DNA of 64,000 nucleotides from Cohnella zeiphila (GTDB taxonomy: Bacteria; Bacillota; Bacilli; Paenibacillales; Paenibacillaceae): positions 60,368-124,367 of the forward strand of contig NZ_JACJVO010000017.1 in NCBI RefSeq assembly GCF_014212055.1. Reading direction: 5' to 3'. This document shows, piece after piece, positions 50,750 through 60,205 of the stretch. The number at the start of each line of letters is the position of its first letter. Within the stretch, counting starts at the first letter, position 1. The position numbers and the translations under genes are program-made. The notes below the pieces were generated by a model that was not told the DNA's origin, did no database searches, and was given only the letters and a program-made list of their open reading frames with translations.

Positions 50750-52486
50750 ATGACAAACTTGATATTCGATTTCGTCAACTCGATCCGCTCGAGGCTGTTC
50801 TACAAGATGCTGATCATCTACTCGCTGCTTACGCTTGTTCCGCTGATCGTCGTCAGCACCACCTTCTACTACCGTTCCAGCCAATTGATCGGCAAGAAAG
50901 CGGCGGAGGACGCCCAACAAGAGCTTGCCGCAGCCGCGTCGGCGATCGACGCCCCGCTTCTCGCCATCAAGAAGCGGATGCTGGAAATAGGCGAACGGGA
51001 TACGATCCAATCCTATTTGAGACTCTATCGACAAACCGACGCCAACGCGACGAATGACGAAAACCGGTTCAACTTGCTCGAGAGCGTAAAGGACGTGCTG
51101 CAAGTCGAACGGAATGAACTCAAGCGAACCATCGGTCCATTCGTGGACAGCATGTATTTGATCACGCCGGACGATCGGGTCGTCGGCATCGACGGCAGCC
51201 GCACGCTGCAATACCCTTCCGCTTACCGCCTCCTGCCTTTCGAATTCGACCGAATGCCCGAATGGGCTTTTTTTACCGATGCTAGACGAATGGCTTGCGA
51301 CATGAACATTTACGGGATCGGCAACACGGCCGATACCGATCAATTGCTTGGACGTCTCGTCGTCACGCTGCTTCCCTCGAGTCTGCAGAACGTGTATGCC
51401 GACTTTGCGCCCGGCACCTTCTACATCACCAGCTCGGACAACATCATTCTCTCCGCTTCCGATCCGGACGAAATCGGAAGCGTGCTGGATGTGCGGGGAC
51501 CGGCAACGCAGCTGCTGATTCGGCAGAAGTCGCAGTATGCCGACTACCGTTACATTCGGCTGGCGACACCGGGCACGGATAAGATCGTCAAGAAGCAGGC
51601 GCTGTTCTCCGCAACGCTCACCTTCCTGGCGTGGCTGGCCGTTCTGGTCGTGACGTATTTGATCCTAAGGCGCGTGACCGATCCGATCCAGCGGCTTACC
51701 CGGCTGATGCGCCGCGCGGAGAATGAGGAATACCAGCTGTTCCAGGATGTTGCGACGAGGGATGAGATCGCCATGCTCTGTCACGGCTACAACCGGCTCG
51801 TGCTGCGGACCAAGGACTTGATCGACAAGAATTACAAGAACGAGCTTCTGGTGCGGGAGGCCGAGCTGAAAGCGATCCGCATGTACATCAATCCGCATTT
51901 CCTGTACAACACGCTGGAATACATCAGCATTATGTCGCAGAACCCCGACAAGGCGCGGTATGTGCCCGATATCGTTCAGAAGCTGTCGAGCATTTTCCGG
52001 TTCTCTATCATCCCTGGAGAAAAGTTCGTACCGCTCGAGACGGAATTCGCGTTCGCGGAAAAGTACCTGCAGATTCATCAATACCGGTTCGGCGGACGGA
52101 TGCAGCACGCCATCGTTCTGCCGGAGATGCTTCGGCAGGCCGTAGTGCCGAAGCTGGTGCTGCAGCCGCTCGTCGAGAACGCGGTCATCCACGGCATCGA
52201 CCGTCTGCCGGACGGCGGCCGCATCGAGATCGAGGCAAAGGAAGAAGAGTATATGCTGGCGATCGAAGTCCGCAATCCGGCCCCGCCCGTCGGGTCGGAT
52301 CGCGGCTCGGGTCCCGGTCGGCCGGGCAAGAAAGGCTTGGGTTCCGGTCTGGAAAATGTCAATATGCGGATTCGTCATCATTTCGGCAACGTATACGGCG
52401 CCAAGCTCGGCCGGGACGCGGAAGGAACGGTAACGGTCACGCTGAAGATGCCGATCCAGCTTTGGAACCAGACAGGGGAGGAATAA
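50750..52486 (+). CDS. Sensor histidine kinase, YesM type
   Basis: 578 residues. An N-terminal membrane helix (FYKMLIIYSLLTLVPLIVVSTTFYY) and a second (FSATLTFLAWLAVLVVTYLIL) enclose a ~250-residue extracellular dCache-like sensor. HAMP (RRVTDPIQRLTRLMRRAE) leads to the His-kinase domain with phospho-acceptor His in MYINPHFLYNTLEYISIMSQ and the ATPase motifs LVLQPLVENAVIHGID and GLGSGLENVNMRIRHHF. YesM/YesN pairs of Paenibacillales sense glycan breakdown products. It is two bases from its response regulator gene and next to a sugar ABC importer, which it probably controls. Confidence 0.95.
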   Translation: MTNLIFDFVNSIRSRLFYKMLIIYSLLTLVPLIVVSTTFYYRSSQLIGKKAAEDAQQELAAAASAIDAPLLAIKKRMLEIGERDTIQSYLRLYRQTDANATNDENRFNLLESVKDVLQVERNELKRTIGPFVDSMYLITPDDRVVGIDGSRTLQYPSAYRLLPFEFDRMPEWAFFTDARRMACDMNIYGIGNTADTDQLLGRLVVTLLPSSLQNVYADFAPGTFYITSSDNIILSASDPDEIGSVLDVRGPATQLLIRQKSQYADYRYIRLATPGTDKIVKKQALFSATLTFLAWLAVLVVTYLILRRVTDPIQRLTRLMRRAENEEYQLFQDVATRDEIAMLCHGYNRLVLRTKDLIDKNYKNELLVREAELKAIRMYINPHFLYNTLEYISIMSQNPDKARYVPDIVQKLSSIFRFSIIPGEKFVPLETEFAFAEKYLQIHQYRFGGRMQHAIVLPEMLRQAVVPKLVLQPLVENAVIHGIDRLPDGGRIEIEAKEEEYMLAIEVRNPAPPVGSDRGSGPGRPGKKGLGSGLENVNMRIRHHFGNVYGAKLGRDAEGTVTVTLKMPIQLWNQTGEE

Positions 52487-52488
52487 GG

Positions 52489-54030
52489 ATGCGTATACTT
52501 GTCGTCGATGACGAGTCCGAAATCCGCGACTATTTGGCGGGTTTGCCGCAGTGGGAGCAGGCAAGGTGCACGATTGTCGGAACGGCCGCCAACGGGGAGG
52601 AGGCGCTCGGACTCGTGGAGAGAACGAGTCCCGACGTATTGTTAACCGACATTCGCATGCCCGTCATGGACGGCATTGCGCTGGCCGAGGCGGTCCGGAC
52701 GACGCGTCCCGATCTGCCGATTATTTTCCTTACCGCGCATCATGAATTCGAGTATGCGAGACAAGCCGTTCGTCTGGGCGCGGCCGATTTCATTACCAAG
52801 CCGTTCAGGCCGGAGGATCTCGTGAACGCGGTGGAACAGCTGCGGGCCAGGGAGCGCGACGATTGGCTGGAGCAGGATTCGTTCTTTATGGCGATCGGAG
52901 GCGAGACGCTGGCGGCGGAACAGAAGCGGGAATGGCTGTTGGGCCGCGGGATCGAAGACGGGAATTTTGTCCTGCTCTATGCCGAGCTGGATCATGCGCA
53001 AGGTTCGCCCTATTCGCGCAATCCGTTCGCGCTGAAGCAGGTCCGCAAGGCGCTGGAGACCGTATCGAAACGGGAAGGAACGACGGTCTGGATGTCCGAA
53101 ACCGCAAGCGGGGTCTACGCGCTTCTGCCGTGCCGGTCGGATTCGGAAACGGACGCTTCCCGGAGCATCGGTTTCGCGAAGCGAATGATCGAAGCGTGCG
53201 AATCGCAGGAAGAACTGAGCGTTTCGGTCGGCATCAGCCGGACGATGGCTTCCTTTCTCGATCTGCCGGAGGCCATCGGGCAAACCGGCGTTTGCATGGA
53301 TTATCGCATGCTGCTCGGCAAAAAGACGGTTCTTGCCTTCGATGCGATCGAGACGATCGTCAGCGAGAAGGAGAAAGAGTCGCTCTCGTCGGTCAATCGG
53401 GTGGCCGAACTTCTGCGCACCGGCGAGACGGACGGCATCCGCGCTTCGATCTCCGCCGCCTACCGCCGCATGCTGTCCGTCGGCGCGAGCCGTAAGGATA
53501 TCCAGCATTTCTGCATCGGGATGATCGAACGGTCGGAGGACGTGCTGCTGGAGTTCGGCATCGAACCGGACGCCCGGACGGCGGTCGAAATCCGGGAAAC
53601 GATGCTTTCCAGTTTGATCCTGACGGATATGATGAGATCGCTTGAACGTTACCTGCTGGATAACGCGGAAGAAATCCGCCGCCTTCTGTCGCAGTCTCCC
53701 AAGCGGCTCGTTGCGGAAACGAAGATGATCATCGACCGGGAGTATGCATCCGAGCTCACGCTGCAAGCGGTGGCGAAACGGCTGAACGTGAACTATTCCT
53801 ATCTGAGCCGTCTGATCAAGAAAGAGACAGGCGTCAATTTTACGGATATGCTTTGGGATTGCCGCATAGAGGCGGCCAAGGTCAAGCTGCTCAGCGACGA
53901 CCTCAAGGCTTACGAGATCGCTTACGCTGTCGGCTTCAAGGATTCGGCCCACTTCAGCCTGCTCTTCAAGAAAATGGCGGGATTCACGCCGAGCGAATAC
54001 AAGCGTCAGGCCGGCGGTAAATTGCAATAA
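52489..54030 (+). CDS. Response regulator with AraC output domain, YesN type
   Basis: 513 residues from the ATG at 52489, two bases after the kinase stop with GGAGGAATAAGG upstream. The receiver domain has MRILVVDDESEIRDYL, Asp in PDVLLTDIRMPVMDG and Lys in DFITKPFRPEDL. A ~260-residue linker is followed by the AraC domain: IIDREYASELTLQAVAKRLNVNYSYLSRLIKKETGVNFTDML and AYEIAYAVGFKDSAHFSLLFKKMAGFTPSEYKR. It probably activates the sugar transport and hydrolase genes just downstream. Confidence 0.95.
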   Translation: MRILVVDDESEIRDYLAGLPQWEQARCTIVGTAANGEEALGLVERTSPDVLLTDIRMPVMDGIALAEAVRTTRPDLPIIFLTAHHEFEYARQAVRLGAADFITKPFRPEDLVNAVEQLRARERDDWLEQDSFFMAIGGETLAAEQKREWLLGRGIEDGNFVLLYAELDHAQGSPYSRNPFALKQVRKALETVSKREGTTVWMSETASGVYALLPCRSDSETDASRSIGFAKRMIEACESQEELSVSVGISRTMASFLDLPEAIGQTGVCMDYRMLLGKKTVLAFDAIETIVSEKEKESLSSVNRVAELLRTGETDGIRASISAAYRRMLSVGASRKDIQHFCIGMIERSEDVLLEFGIEPDARTAVEIRETMLSSLILTDMMRSLERYLLDNAEEIRRLLSQSPKRLVAETKMIIDREYASELTLQAVAKRLNVNYSYLSRLIKKETGVNFTDMLWDCRIEAAKVKLLSDDLKAYEIAYAVGFKDSAHFSLLFKKMAGFTPSEYKRQAGGKLQ

Positions 54031-54120
54031 AGAAAAACCAAAACCCAGCCATCGAACGATTCTCCTATCCCTACTAAGATAGAGATGTAAGCGATCATGC
54101 GTCAAGAAGGGGTGCGTCCA

Positions 54121-55503
54121 TTGAAGAAGAAAGCAATCTCGTCGCTGTTAGCCGTGCTATGCGTCATATTTGTGCTGGCGGCGTGCAGTAATGGGAACTC
54201 GGGCAATGCTTCCAACGGGAGCGGAACGCCGGTGAACAGCGAGTCGGCAACCGTCGAGGCAGACCATACTGGCGAAGACGACGCGGCCGCTTCGAACGAC
54301 GAGGAGTTTACGATCCGCGTCGGCTCCTGGTTCCTCGACGACCGCCCGTACCAGCAGGCATACATGAAAGCGGTTGAAGAGGGCTACAAGAAGCTTTATC
54401 CCAACGCCAAAATTCAGTGGGACATTACGCTCGGCGCCACCTACTTCGACAAGCTGAAGGCGCAGTTTGCTTCCGATTCCGCGCCTGACGTCACTTTCTT
54501 TCAGAAGAAGGACTGGTTCAAAGCCGGCAATTTCATGGATCTAACGAACGAACCGATAGTCAGCCGCCTGACGGATGCCGGCAAGAAATCTCCCGCCGTC
54601 CTCTATGAAGGCAAATTGTTCGGCGTGCCGCTCGGAAGCACCCCGGCCGGGGGCGTATGGTACAACATGGACCTATTCAACGAACTTGGTCTGAAACCGC
54701 CGACGACGGTGCAGGAATTTATGGACGTCTGCGAGAAGCTGAAGGCGGCCGGCAAAACGCCGATTGCGCTTGGATTCAAAGACGTCTGGACGGCGCAGTT
54801 GTTCATGTCGCTGTGGCTCCAATCCTACGGGTTTGCAAGCGATACCGATTACGGTATGAAGATGTACAATGGCGAGATCAATTTCGACGACCCGGCGATT
54901 CAGGCGGTCTTTAAAAATTTTCAAACCATGCAGGAAAAAGGTTATTTCAACAAAAACGCGCTCAGCATCGATTGGCCGGCTTCCGCTCAACTGTTCGCTT
55001 CCGGCGATGCAGGGATGATCGTGCAGGGTCCCTATATGCCCGGAACAAACAAGGATAATATTCAAAAAGGCGGTTTTAAGCCGTTCCAGCTCGGGTACTT
55101 CCCGCTCATGGACGACAAAGGCAATACCCAAGTTCCGGTCGGCACCAACGCAAGTCTGGCCATCAACGCCAAGACGAAGCTGGTCCCCGAGTCCAAGGCG
55201 CTTCTCGATGTTATGACTTCGTCGGAAGTTCTGGGGTCATGGCTCGCAGGCGAGGGCGCGCTGTCTTACTTCACGGACGTGCAGGTCAAGTTTGACGATC
55301 CGGTCATGGATACCTTGAAACAGTATGTGGATAAATCCTCTTTTTCCAACAGAATTGAAGACTTTATCCCGACAAGCGCTACTACTGCAATGACGGATCT
55401 TGTCACGAAGGTGATCTCCGGCGCACCGTTCCATCCTTCCGATCTGAAGGCCGTGCAGGACGCTTTCGAGAAAGACAAGGCGACCGTGGTGCTTCCGTAC
55501 TGA
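54121..55503 (+). CDS. Sugar ABC transporter substrate-binding lipoprotein
   Basis: 460 residues from a TTG at 54121, which has AAGGGGTG six bases upstream and gives the signal peptide LLAVLCVIFVLAACSNG with lipobox; an ATG at 54097 would add eight residues without a good site. The fold is CUT1 type-1: IRVGSWFLDDRPYQQAYMKAVEEGYKKLYP, PDVTFFQKKDWFKAGNFMDLTNEP, VPLGSTPAGGVWYNMDLFNELGLKPPTTVQEFMDVCEKLK. It delivers an oligosaccharide to the permease pair encoded directly after it. It is followed by GH99-like genes, so a mannan or mannoside product is a reasonable guess. Confidence 0.93.
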   Translation: MKKKAISSLLAVLCVIFVLAACSNGNSGNASNGSGTPVNSESATVEADHTGEDDAAASNDEEFTIRVGSWFLDDRPYQQAYMKAVEEGYKKLYPNAKIQWDITLGATYFDKLKAQFASDSAPDVTFFQKKDWFKAGNFMDLTNEPIVSRLTDAGKKSPAVLYEGKLFGVPLGSTPAGGVWYNMDLFNELGLKPPTTVQEFMDVCEKLKAAGKTPIALGFKDVWTAQLFMSLWLQSYGFASDTDYGMKMYNGEINFDDPAIQAVFKNFQTMQEKGYFNKNALSIDWPASAQLFASGDAGMIVQGPYMPGTNKDNIQKGGFKPFQLGYFPLMDDKGNTQVPVGTNASLAINAKTKLVPESKALLDVMTSSEVLGSWLAGEGALSYFTDVQVKFDDPVMDTLKQYVDKSSFSNRIEDFIPTSATTAMTDLVTKVISGAPFHPSDLKAVQDAFEKDKATVVLPY

Positions 55504-55581
55504 TCGGCCGACGGCACGTACCGGCGTCCGGCCGAACGGCGGCTGGACGCGCTTCATCTTCGCAAAGGAGCCGCCGCTACT

Positions 55582-56460
55582 ATGAATCTCAATCGCAGGA
55601 AGTTTTGGACGGGCGTTCTGTTTTTGCTCCCGGCGCTGGCCGTATTCCTACTTTTCTTCTATTATCCGTTTCTCGAAAGCGTCTATTACTCATTCACCCT
55701 TTGGAACGGCAGCGGCAAGCCGGAGTTCATCGGATGGGACAATTATGTCAACCTGTTCACCGATCCGCACATGACCGACGGCTTGCAAAATTCGCTCAAG
55801 ATGGCCGTCTTCGGCATCGTCGTCCAGAACCCGCTGGCGCTGCTCGTTGCGGTGCTGATCAACAAGCGGTTCCGAACGGGCGCGTTCATTCGCACGGCGA
55901 TCTATTTTCCGGTCATCGTCAGTCTTGTCGTCACTTCCGTCGTATGGGGACAGCTGCTGCAGTTCGACGGCTTCTTCAACGAAATCTTGAATCGGCTCGG
56001 ACTCGAATCGTGGACCCGGGACTGGCTCGGCACGCTCAAGACGTCGTTCCCGACGATCATCCTGCTCTCGCAGTGGCAGGCGATCGGGTTCTGCGCCGTC
56101 ATCTACCTCGCCGGCCTCCAGTCGATCCCGCCGGATATGTACGAGGCAGCCGAGCTGGAAGGAGCGAGAGGCTTCACGCTATTCCGAAATATTACGCTGC
56201 CGATGCTGATGCCTACCGTGACCATCGTGCTGTTCCTGACGGTCGTCGGCGCGCTGAAGCTGTTCGACTTGCCGTACATTATGACCAACGGCGGACCCGG
56301 CACGTCTTCCTACACGCTGTTCCTGGCCGTCTACAACGCAGCCTTCAGGGAGAATAATTACGGGTACGCGACGGCCGGAGGCATTTTTCTCGCGGTATGT
56401 ATCATTGTAGTGTCCGTCGTCCAGTTGTCCGTGACGCGCAGACGGGAGGTGGAGCTCTGA
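55582..56460 (+). CDS. Sugar ABC transporter permease (CUT1, first subunit)
   Basis: 292 residues, six membrane helices. FWTGVLFLLPALAVFLLFFYYPFLESVYYSFTLWNG is the typical start. The EAA loop is PPDMYEAAELEGARGFTLFRNITLPMLMPTVTIVLFLT. It works with the following permease and an ATPase encoded elsewhere. The stop codon overlaps the next ATG by one base (TGATG). Confidence 0.94.
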   Translation: MNLNRRKFWTGVLFLLPALAVFLLFFYYPFLESVYYSFTLWNGSGKPEFIGWDNYVNLFTDPHMTDGLQNSLKMAVFGIVVQNPLALLVAVLINKRFRTGAFIRTAIYFPVIVSLVVTSVVWGQLLQFDGFFNEILNRLGLESWTRDWLGTLKTSFPTIILLSQWQAIGFCAVIYLAGLQSIPPDMYEAAELEGARGFTLFRNITLPMLMPTVTIVLFLTVVGALKLFDLPYIMTNGGPGTSSYTLFLAVYNAAFRENNYGYATAGGIFLAVCIIVVSVVQLSVTRRREVEL

Positions 56461-57281
56461 TGGAACGCAAACGGGCTTCCCTTTGGGTTGAGATCGTCCT
56501 TATCGCCGTCGGGCTGCTGTTTTTGTTTCCGATTCTGTATTTGCTTCAGATGTCCGTCAAGCACCCGGGTATCTTCTACAAGCCGCTTACGCTGCCGGAC
56601 CGGCTGTATCTCGACTATTACGGCCAGGCGCTGCGCGGCGACTTCTTCCGCAGCTTGGCCAATTCGGCCATAGTAACGGCCTGCGGCCTCGGACTGACCA
56701 TCGTAATCGCGTCCATGGCCGGCTATACGCTCGCCAGGCGCAGCGACCGGTTGTTCCGCCTCGTGTTCCTGCTGTTCATGACCGGCATGATCATCCCGAC
56801 CGTCGGATCTCTCATTCCTCTGTTCAAGCTGGTGAACTCTTTGCATCTCGGCAATACGCGGACCGCGCTTGTCTTCTTGTACGCGGCCGGGCACATTCCG
56901 TTCGCCACGTTCCTGTATTCCGCGTTCACCAAATCGATTCCGCGCGAGCTGGAGGAATCGGCGGGCATCGACGGCTGCGGCCCGTTCCGCATGTTCTGGG
57001 TTCTCCTGTTCCCGCTGCTGCTGCCGGCGACGGGCACGTTCATTCTCACCAACGTTTACGGCATCTGGAACGATTTTGTGACGCCGCTCATTTTCCTCAA
57101 CTCCCCGGAGAAAATGACGCTGATGCCCATGATCGTCCAGTTCATGTATAACCAGCAGTCGACGAATTACGGCCCCGTGTTCGCTCTCTGCATACTGGCG
57201 ATGATTCCGCTGCTTGTCCTGTTTATTTTCACGCAGCGTTATATGTTGAAGGGCCTTGTCGCGGGGTCCGTAAAAGGATAG
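56460..57281 (+). CDS. Sugar ABC transporter permease (CUT1, second subunit)
   Basis: 273 residues, six membrane helices. The ATG at 56460 overlaps the stop of the previous gene. Typical segments are IVLIAVGLLFLFPILYLLQMSVKHPG, FFRSLANSAIVTACGLGLTIVIASMAGYTLARR and the EAA loop ELEESAGIDGCGPFRMFWVLLFPLLLPATGTFILTNVY. The C-terminus LKGLVAGSVKG is usual for this group. No ATPase gene follows. Confidence 0.94.
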   Translation: MERKRASLWVEIVLIAVGLLFLFPILYLLQMSVKHPGIFYKPLTLPDRLYLDYYGQALRGDFFRSLANSAIVTACGLGLTIVIASMAGYTLARRSDRLFRLVFLLFMTGMIIPTVGSLIPLFKLVNSLHLGNTRTALVFLYAAGHIPFATFLYSAFTKSIPRELEESAGIDGCGPFRMFWVLLFPLLLPATGTFILTNVYGIWNDFVTPLIFLNSPEKMTLMPMIVQFMYNQQSTNYGPVFALCILAMIPLLVLFIFTQRYMLKGLVAGSVKG

Positions 57282-57307
57282 CGAATCGAAAAGGATGGTG
57301 AAGGAAC

Positions 57308-60199
57308 ATGTTCAAAAAAATGTTCATTCTAGTCTTTGCCTTGCTCAGTACGTTGTACATGGCGGGAGGACCGACGACATTCGCAGATACGCAAAGTCCC
57401 GAATTGCTGGTCAATCCGGGATTCGAGAACGGCACAACAGGCTGGGATGCACAGCTGGCGACCTTGACGCCCGATACGACGCAAGCTCATTCCGGCGGCT
57501 CCGCATTGAAGATCGCCAACCGAAGCAAAGACTGGAGCGCGGCTGTGCAGAATGTGACGGCCGCCCTTCGGAGCTATGGAGCCGGCCACTATCGATTCAG
57601 CGCTTACGTGAAGCTGGCGGCGCCGCTCGGTAGCGGCTCGTGCAGTCCGCTGCTTGTCATTAAATATAATGACGGAGCGGATCATTACGCCACCACGAGC
57701 CGCGCGGCCATTAACGAGAACGGCTATGCCAAGCTGGAGGGAACCGTCGACATCTCCTGGAACGGTTCGTTGAATTATGCGCAGCTGTATGTCCAGACCG
57801 GAACCGGCGGCACCGAGTGTCTGGCCGATCTCTACGTCGACGATTTCAGCTTGGTGAACACGGACCGTTCGACCCCGTTGCCGCCGCCATCGGGAGACTC
57901 CAGCGTCAATCTCGCGCTGAACAAGCCGGTGACCGCTTCCGGTACGCTAGACAGCATCTATAGTCCTTCTTCTATAACGGATGGCGACACCGATACGGCC
58001 AACGGGCCCGAATGGGCGGCGGACGTCTCGCAGGGGCCGCAGTGGCTTGTCATTGATTTCGGGTCGAATGCGACCTTCAACAGACTGGAATTTTATACCC
58101 GTACGGGGTTCGAACAGAAAGAATACGAGATTCAATATTGGGACGGCACCGGCTGGATCAACCTGATGAATAAGGTGACCGGCAATACCTCGGACCATCT
58201 TTCGTATGTGTTTAAAACCGTTACGGCCGCCAAGCTTCGGATCTATATGACGGAAGGCAACGTGAATGAACAAGACGTGGCGCGTATCGTCGAGGTAGAG
58301 GCGTATCATGACCCCAATCTGGCTTTGAACGGCGCCGTAACGGCTTCGAGCACCCAGAACGACGCGTACAGCCCATCTTATATTACGGATGGAACGGAGG
58401 ATACCGTTTCATTCCATGGCTGGGCGGCGGACGTATCTCAAGGACCGCAGTGGGTAGTCATTGATTTCGGCAGAACGGTAACGTTCAGCAGAGTGGAGTT
58501 TTTTACCAAGAATCAATACGAGCAAGCAGAATACGAGATCCAGTATTGGGACGGAACGGATTGGATCGATTGTTTTCCCAAGGTAACGAATAATACCACG
58601 GATCATAATTCACATTTGTTTGCACCGGTTAGCAGTTCGAAACTAAGAGTGTACATGACCGAGGGCAACGTGCAGCAGCCTACCGTCGCGCGGATCAACC
58701 AGGTGGAAGTATACAACACGACCGGCGTCTATTCCGAATATATTCCCGACCCGATTCCTCAAGATCCCAATGACCGGCAAGAGAAGACGGAAGTAGGGGC
58801 GATCCGGTGGGATTGGTGGGGAGCGACAGCCGACCCGAGCAATCCGGGCTCCGAGACGCAGATGACGCTGTCGCCGGACAAATACCATTTCCGGCTTCCC
58901 TGGTATGCGTCCGTTACCGGAACCGACTCCGTCAGCATCCCCTTATATACGCAGGAGATCGTGGATCAAGAGATTGCATACGCCAAGGAGGCAGGAATCG
59001 ACTACTGGGCTTTTGTCATGTACGAATCTCCGACAGCGAGGGACCTGTATCTGTCCAGCGCACACAAGGACGATGTGAAATGGAGCGCGATTCTGGGCGC
59101 GTCCGGCTTCAGCTTGAACAACTACCCTTGGCTGGTCTCGCAATTTAAGACATCGAATTACGAGAAGGTGTTGAACGGAAGACCTCTCGTTTATGTGTGG
59201 AGCACGAATAAAACGATCGTCGATACGTTGCGCTCGGAAAGCGAACGGCAGGGCGTCCCCGAACCCTATATCGTCATCATGGGAGCGAGCGGCAAAGTGA
59301 TGAAGCAGATGGAGGGAGACGCGCTGAGCAGCTACGTCAATCCGGTCGAAGGCGGGGCGCCGTATTCCGATATGATCGCGAACGACCGGCGCAATTGGGA
59401 CCTGCTGGCCGGTTACGGCGTGCAGGTCGTCCCGACGGTATCGACGGGCTGGGACCCTCGGCCGCGCATCGATCATCCGGTCAGCTGGACCAGTTATGGC
59501 GCGAGCTCATGGGCGCAAACCGCAACGCCGGACGAGATCGCGGAGAATCTTCAGAACGCGTTGGACTGGAACGACAGCCATCGCTCGTCAAGCATCCCGA
59601 ACGCGATTCTGATGTATGCCTGGAACGAGAACGATGAAGGAGGCTGGATCCTGCCCACGCTCGGAACCGACGGTCAGCCGGATACGGGCAGGCTCGATGC
59701 CATCCGGTCGGTGCTGCGTCCCGATGTCACGCCGCCTGCGATTGCGATCGCCGCGCCTGAACCGGGTTCGTACGAGACCGCCGATGTGTTGACGCCGCAA
59801 ATTCAAGTAACGGATGCCGAGTCGGGCGTCGACGCTGCGCAAACCGTCATTCTTCTGGACGGCCAACCGATCAGGGCGGATGCGGACCTGCCGCTCTATA
59901 CGCTCTCTCTCGGCACGCACGTAATGAAGGTAACCGCCGTCGATCAGGCCGGCAACCCGGCGTCGCAGTCGGTCAGCTTCCGGATCGAGACCAGCGTGGA
60001 TTCGGTGAAGAAGCTGTTAACGATTTTCACCGCTGAAGGATGGATCGAGAATAACGGGATCTTGACCGGCTTGCAGCAAAAATTGGAGCATGGAGACCTT
60101 AAAGCCTTTATCAACGAAGTCTCGGCGCAGGAAGGCAAACATATCGAAGACGGGGCCGCTCATCTATTGCTGCGAGACGCGAATCAATTGAAGGGATGA
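57308..60199 (+). CDS. Secreted multidomain GH99-like protein with tandem discoidin-type domains
   Basis: 963 residues with GAAGGA before the ATG. The signal peptide ends near residue 27 (TTFADT). Residues ~30-183 look like a CBM4/9-type jelly roll (VNPGFENGTTGWDA...). Two F5/8-type C domains follow (~200-333 and ~337-470), 13 residues of each being identical in WAADVSQGPQW and EYEIQYWDGT. The catalytic-like GH99/WbsX region is ~490-810 (GAIRWDWWGATAD, YAKEAGIDYWAFVMYES, VQVVPTVSTGWDPRPR, NAILMYAWNENDEGGW). An Ig-like domain (~820-890) and a FIMAH-type helical end (~895-960) complete it. It may cleave an alpha-mannan-like glycan outside the cell, supplying the transporter encoded upstream. 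Confidence 0.85.
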   Translation: MFKKMFILVFALLSTLYMAGGPTTFADTQSPELLVNPGFENGTTGWDAQLATLTPDTTQAHSGGSALKIANRSKDWSAAVQNVTAALRSYGAGHYRFSAYVKLAAPLGSGSCSPLLVIKYNDGADHYATTSRAAINENGYAKLEGTVDISWNGSLNYAQLYVQTGTGGTECLADLYVDDFSLVNTDRSTPLPPPSGDSSVNLALNKPVTASGTLDSIYSPSSITDGDTDTANGPEWAADVSQGPQWLVIDFGSNATFNRLEFYTRTGFEQKEYEIQYWDGTGWINLMNKVTGNTSDHLSYVFKTVTAAKLRIYMTEGNVNEQDVARIVEVEAYHDPNLALNGAVTASSTQNDAYSPSYITDGTEDTVSFHGWAADVSQGPQWVVIDFGRTVTFSRVEFFTKNQYEQAEYEIQYWDGTDWIDCFPKVTNNTTDHNSHLFAPVSSSKLRVYMTEGNVQQPTVARINQVEVYNTTGVYSEYIPDPIPQDPNDRQEKTEVGAIRWDWWGATADPSNPGSETQMTLSPDKYHFRLPWYASVTGTDSVSIPLYTQEIVDQEIAYAKEAGIDYWAFVMYESPTARDLYLSSAHKDDVKWSAILGASGFSLNNYPWLVSQFKTSNYEKVLNGRPLVYVWSTNKTIVDTLRSESERQGVPEPYIVIMGASGKVMKQMEGDALSSYVNPVEGGAPYSDMIANDRRNWDLLAGYGVQVVPTVSTGWDPRPRIDHPVSWTSYGASSWAQTATPDEIAENLQNALDWNDSHRSSSIPNAILMYAWNENDEGGWILPTLGTDGQPDTGRLDAIRSVLRPDVTPPAIAIAAPEPGSYETADVLTPQIQVTDAESGVDAAQTVILLDGQPIRADADLPLYTLSLGTHVMKVTAVDQAGNPASQSVSFRIETSVDSVKKLLTIFTAEGWIENNGILTGLQQKLEHGDLKAFINEVSAQEGKHIEDGAAHLLLRDANQLKG
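57905..58717 (+). repeat. Tandem duplication of an F5/8-type C domain
   Basis: Two adjacent units of 134 codons (57905-58306 and 58316-58717) code for similar discoidin folds and share stretches such as ADVSQGPQW, YEIQYWDGT and RIYMTEGNV/RVYMTEGNV. Internal duplication of a binding module is the simplest reading. Confidence 0.8.
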
Positions 60200-60205
60200 A
60201 TCGGG

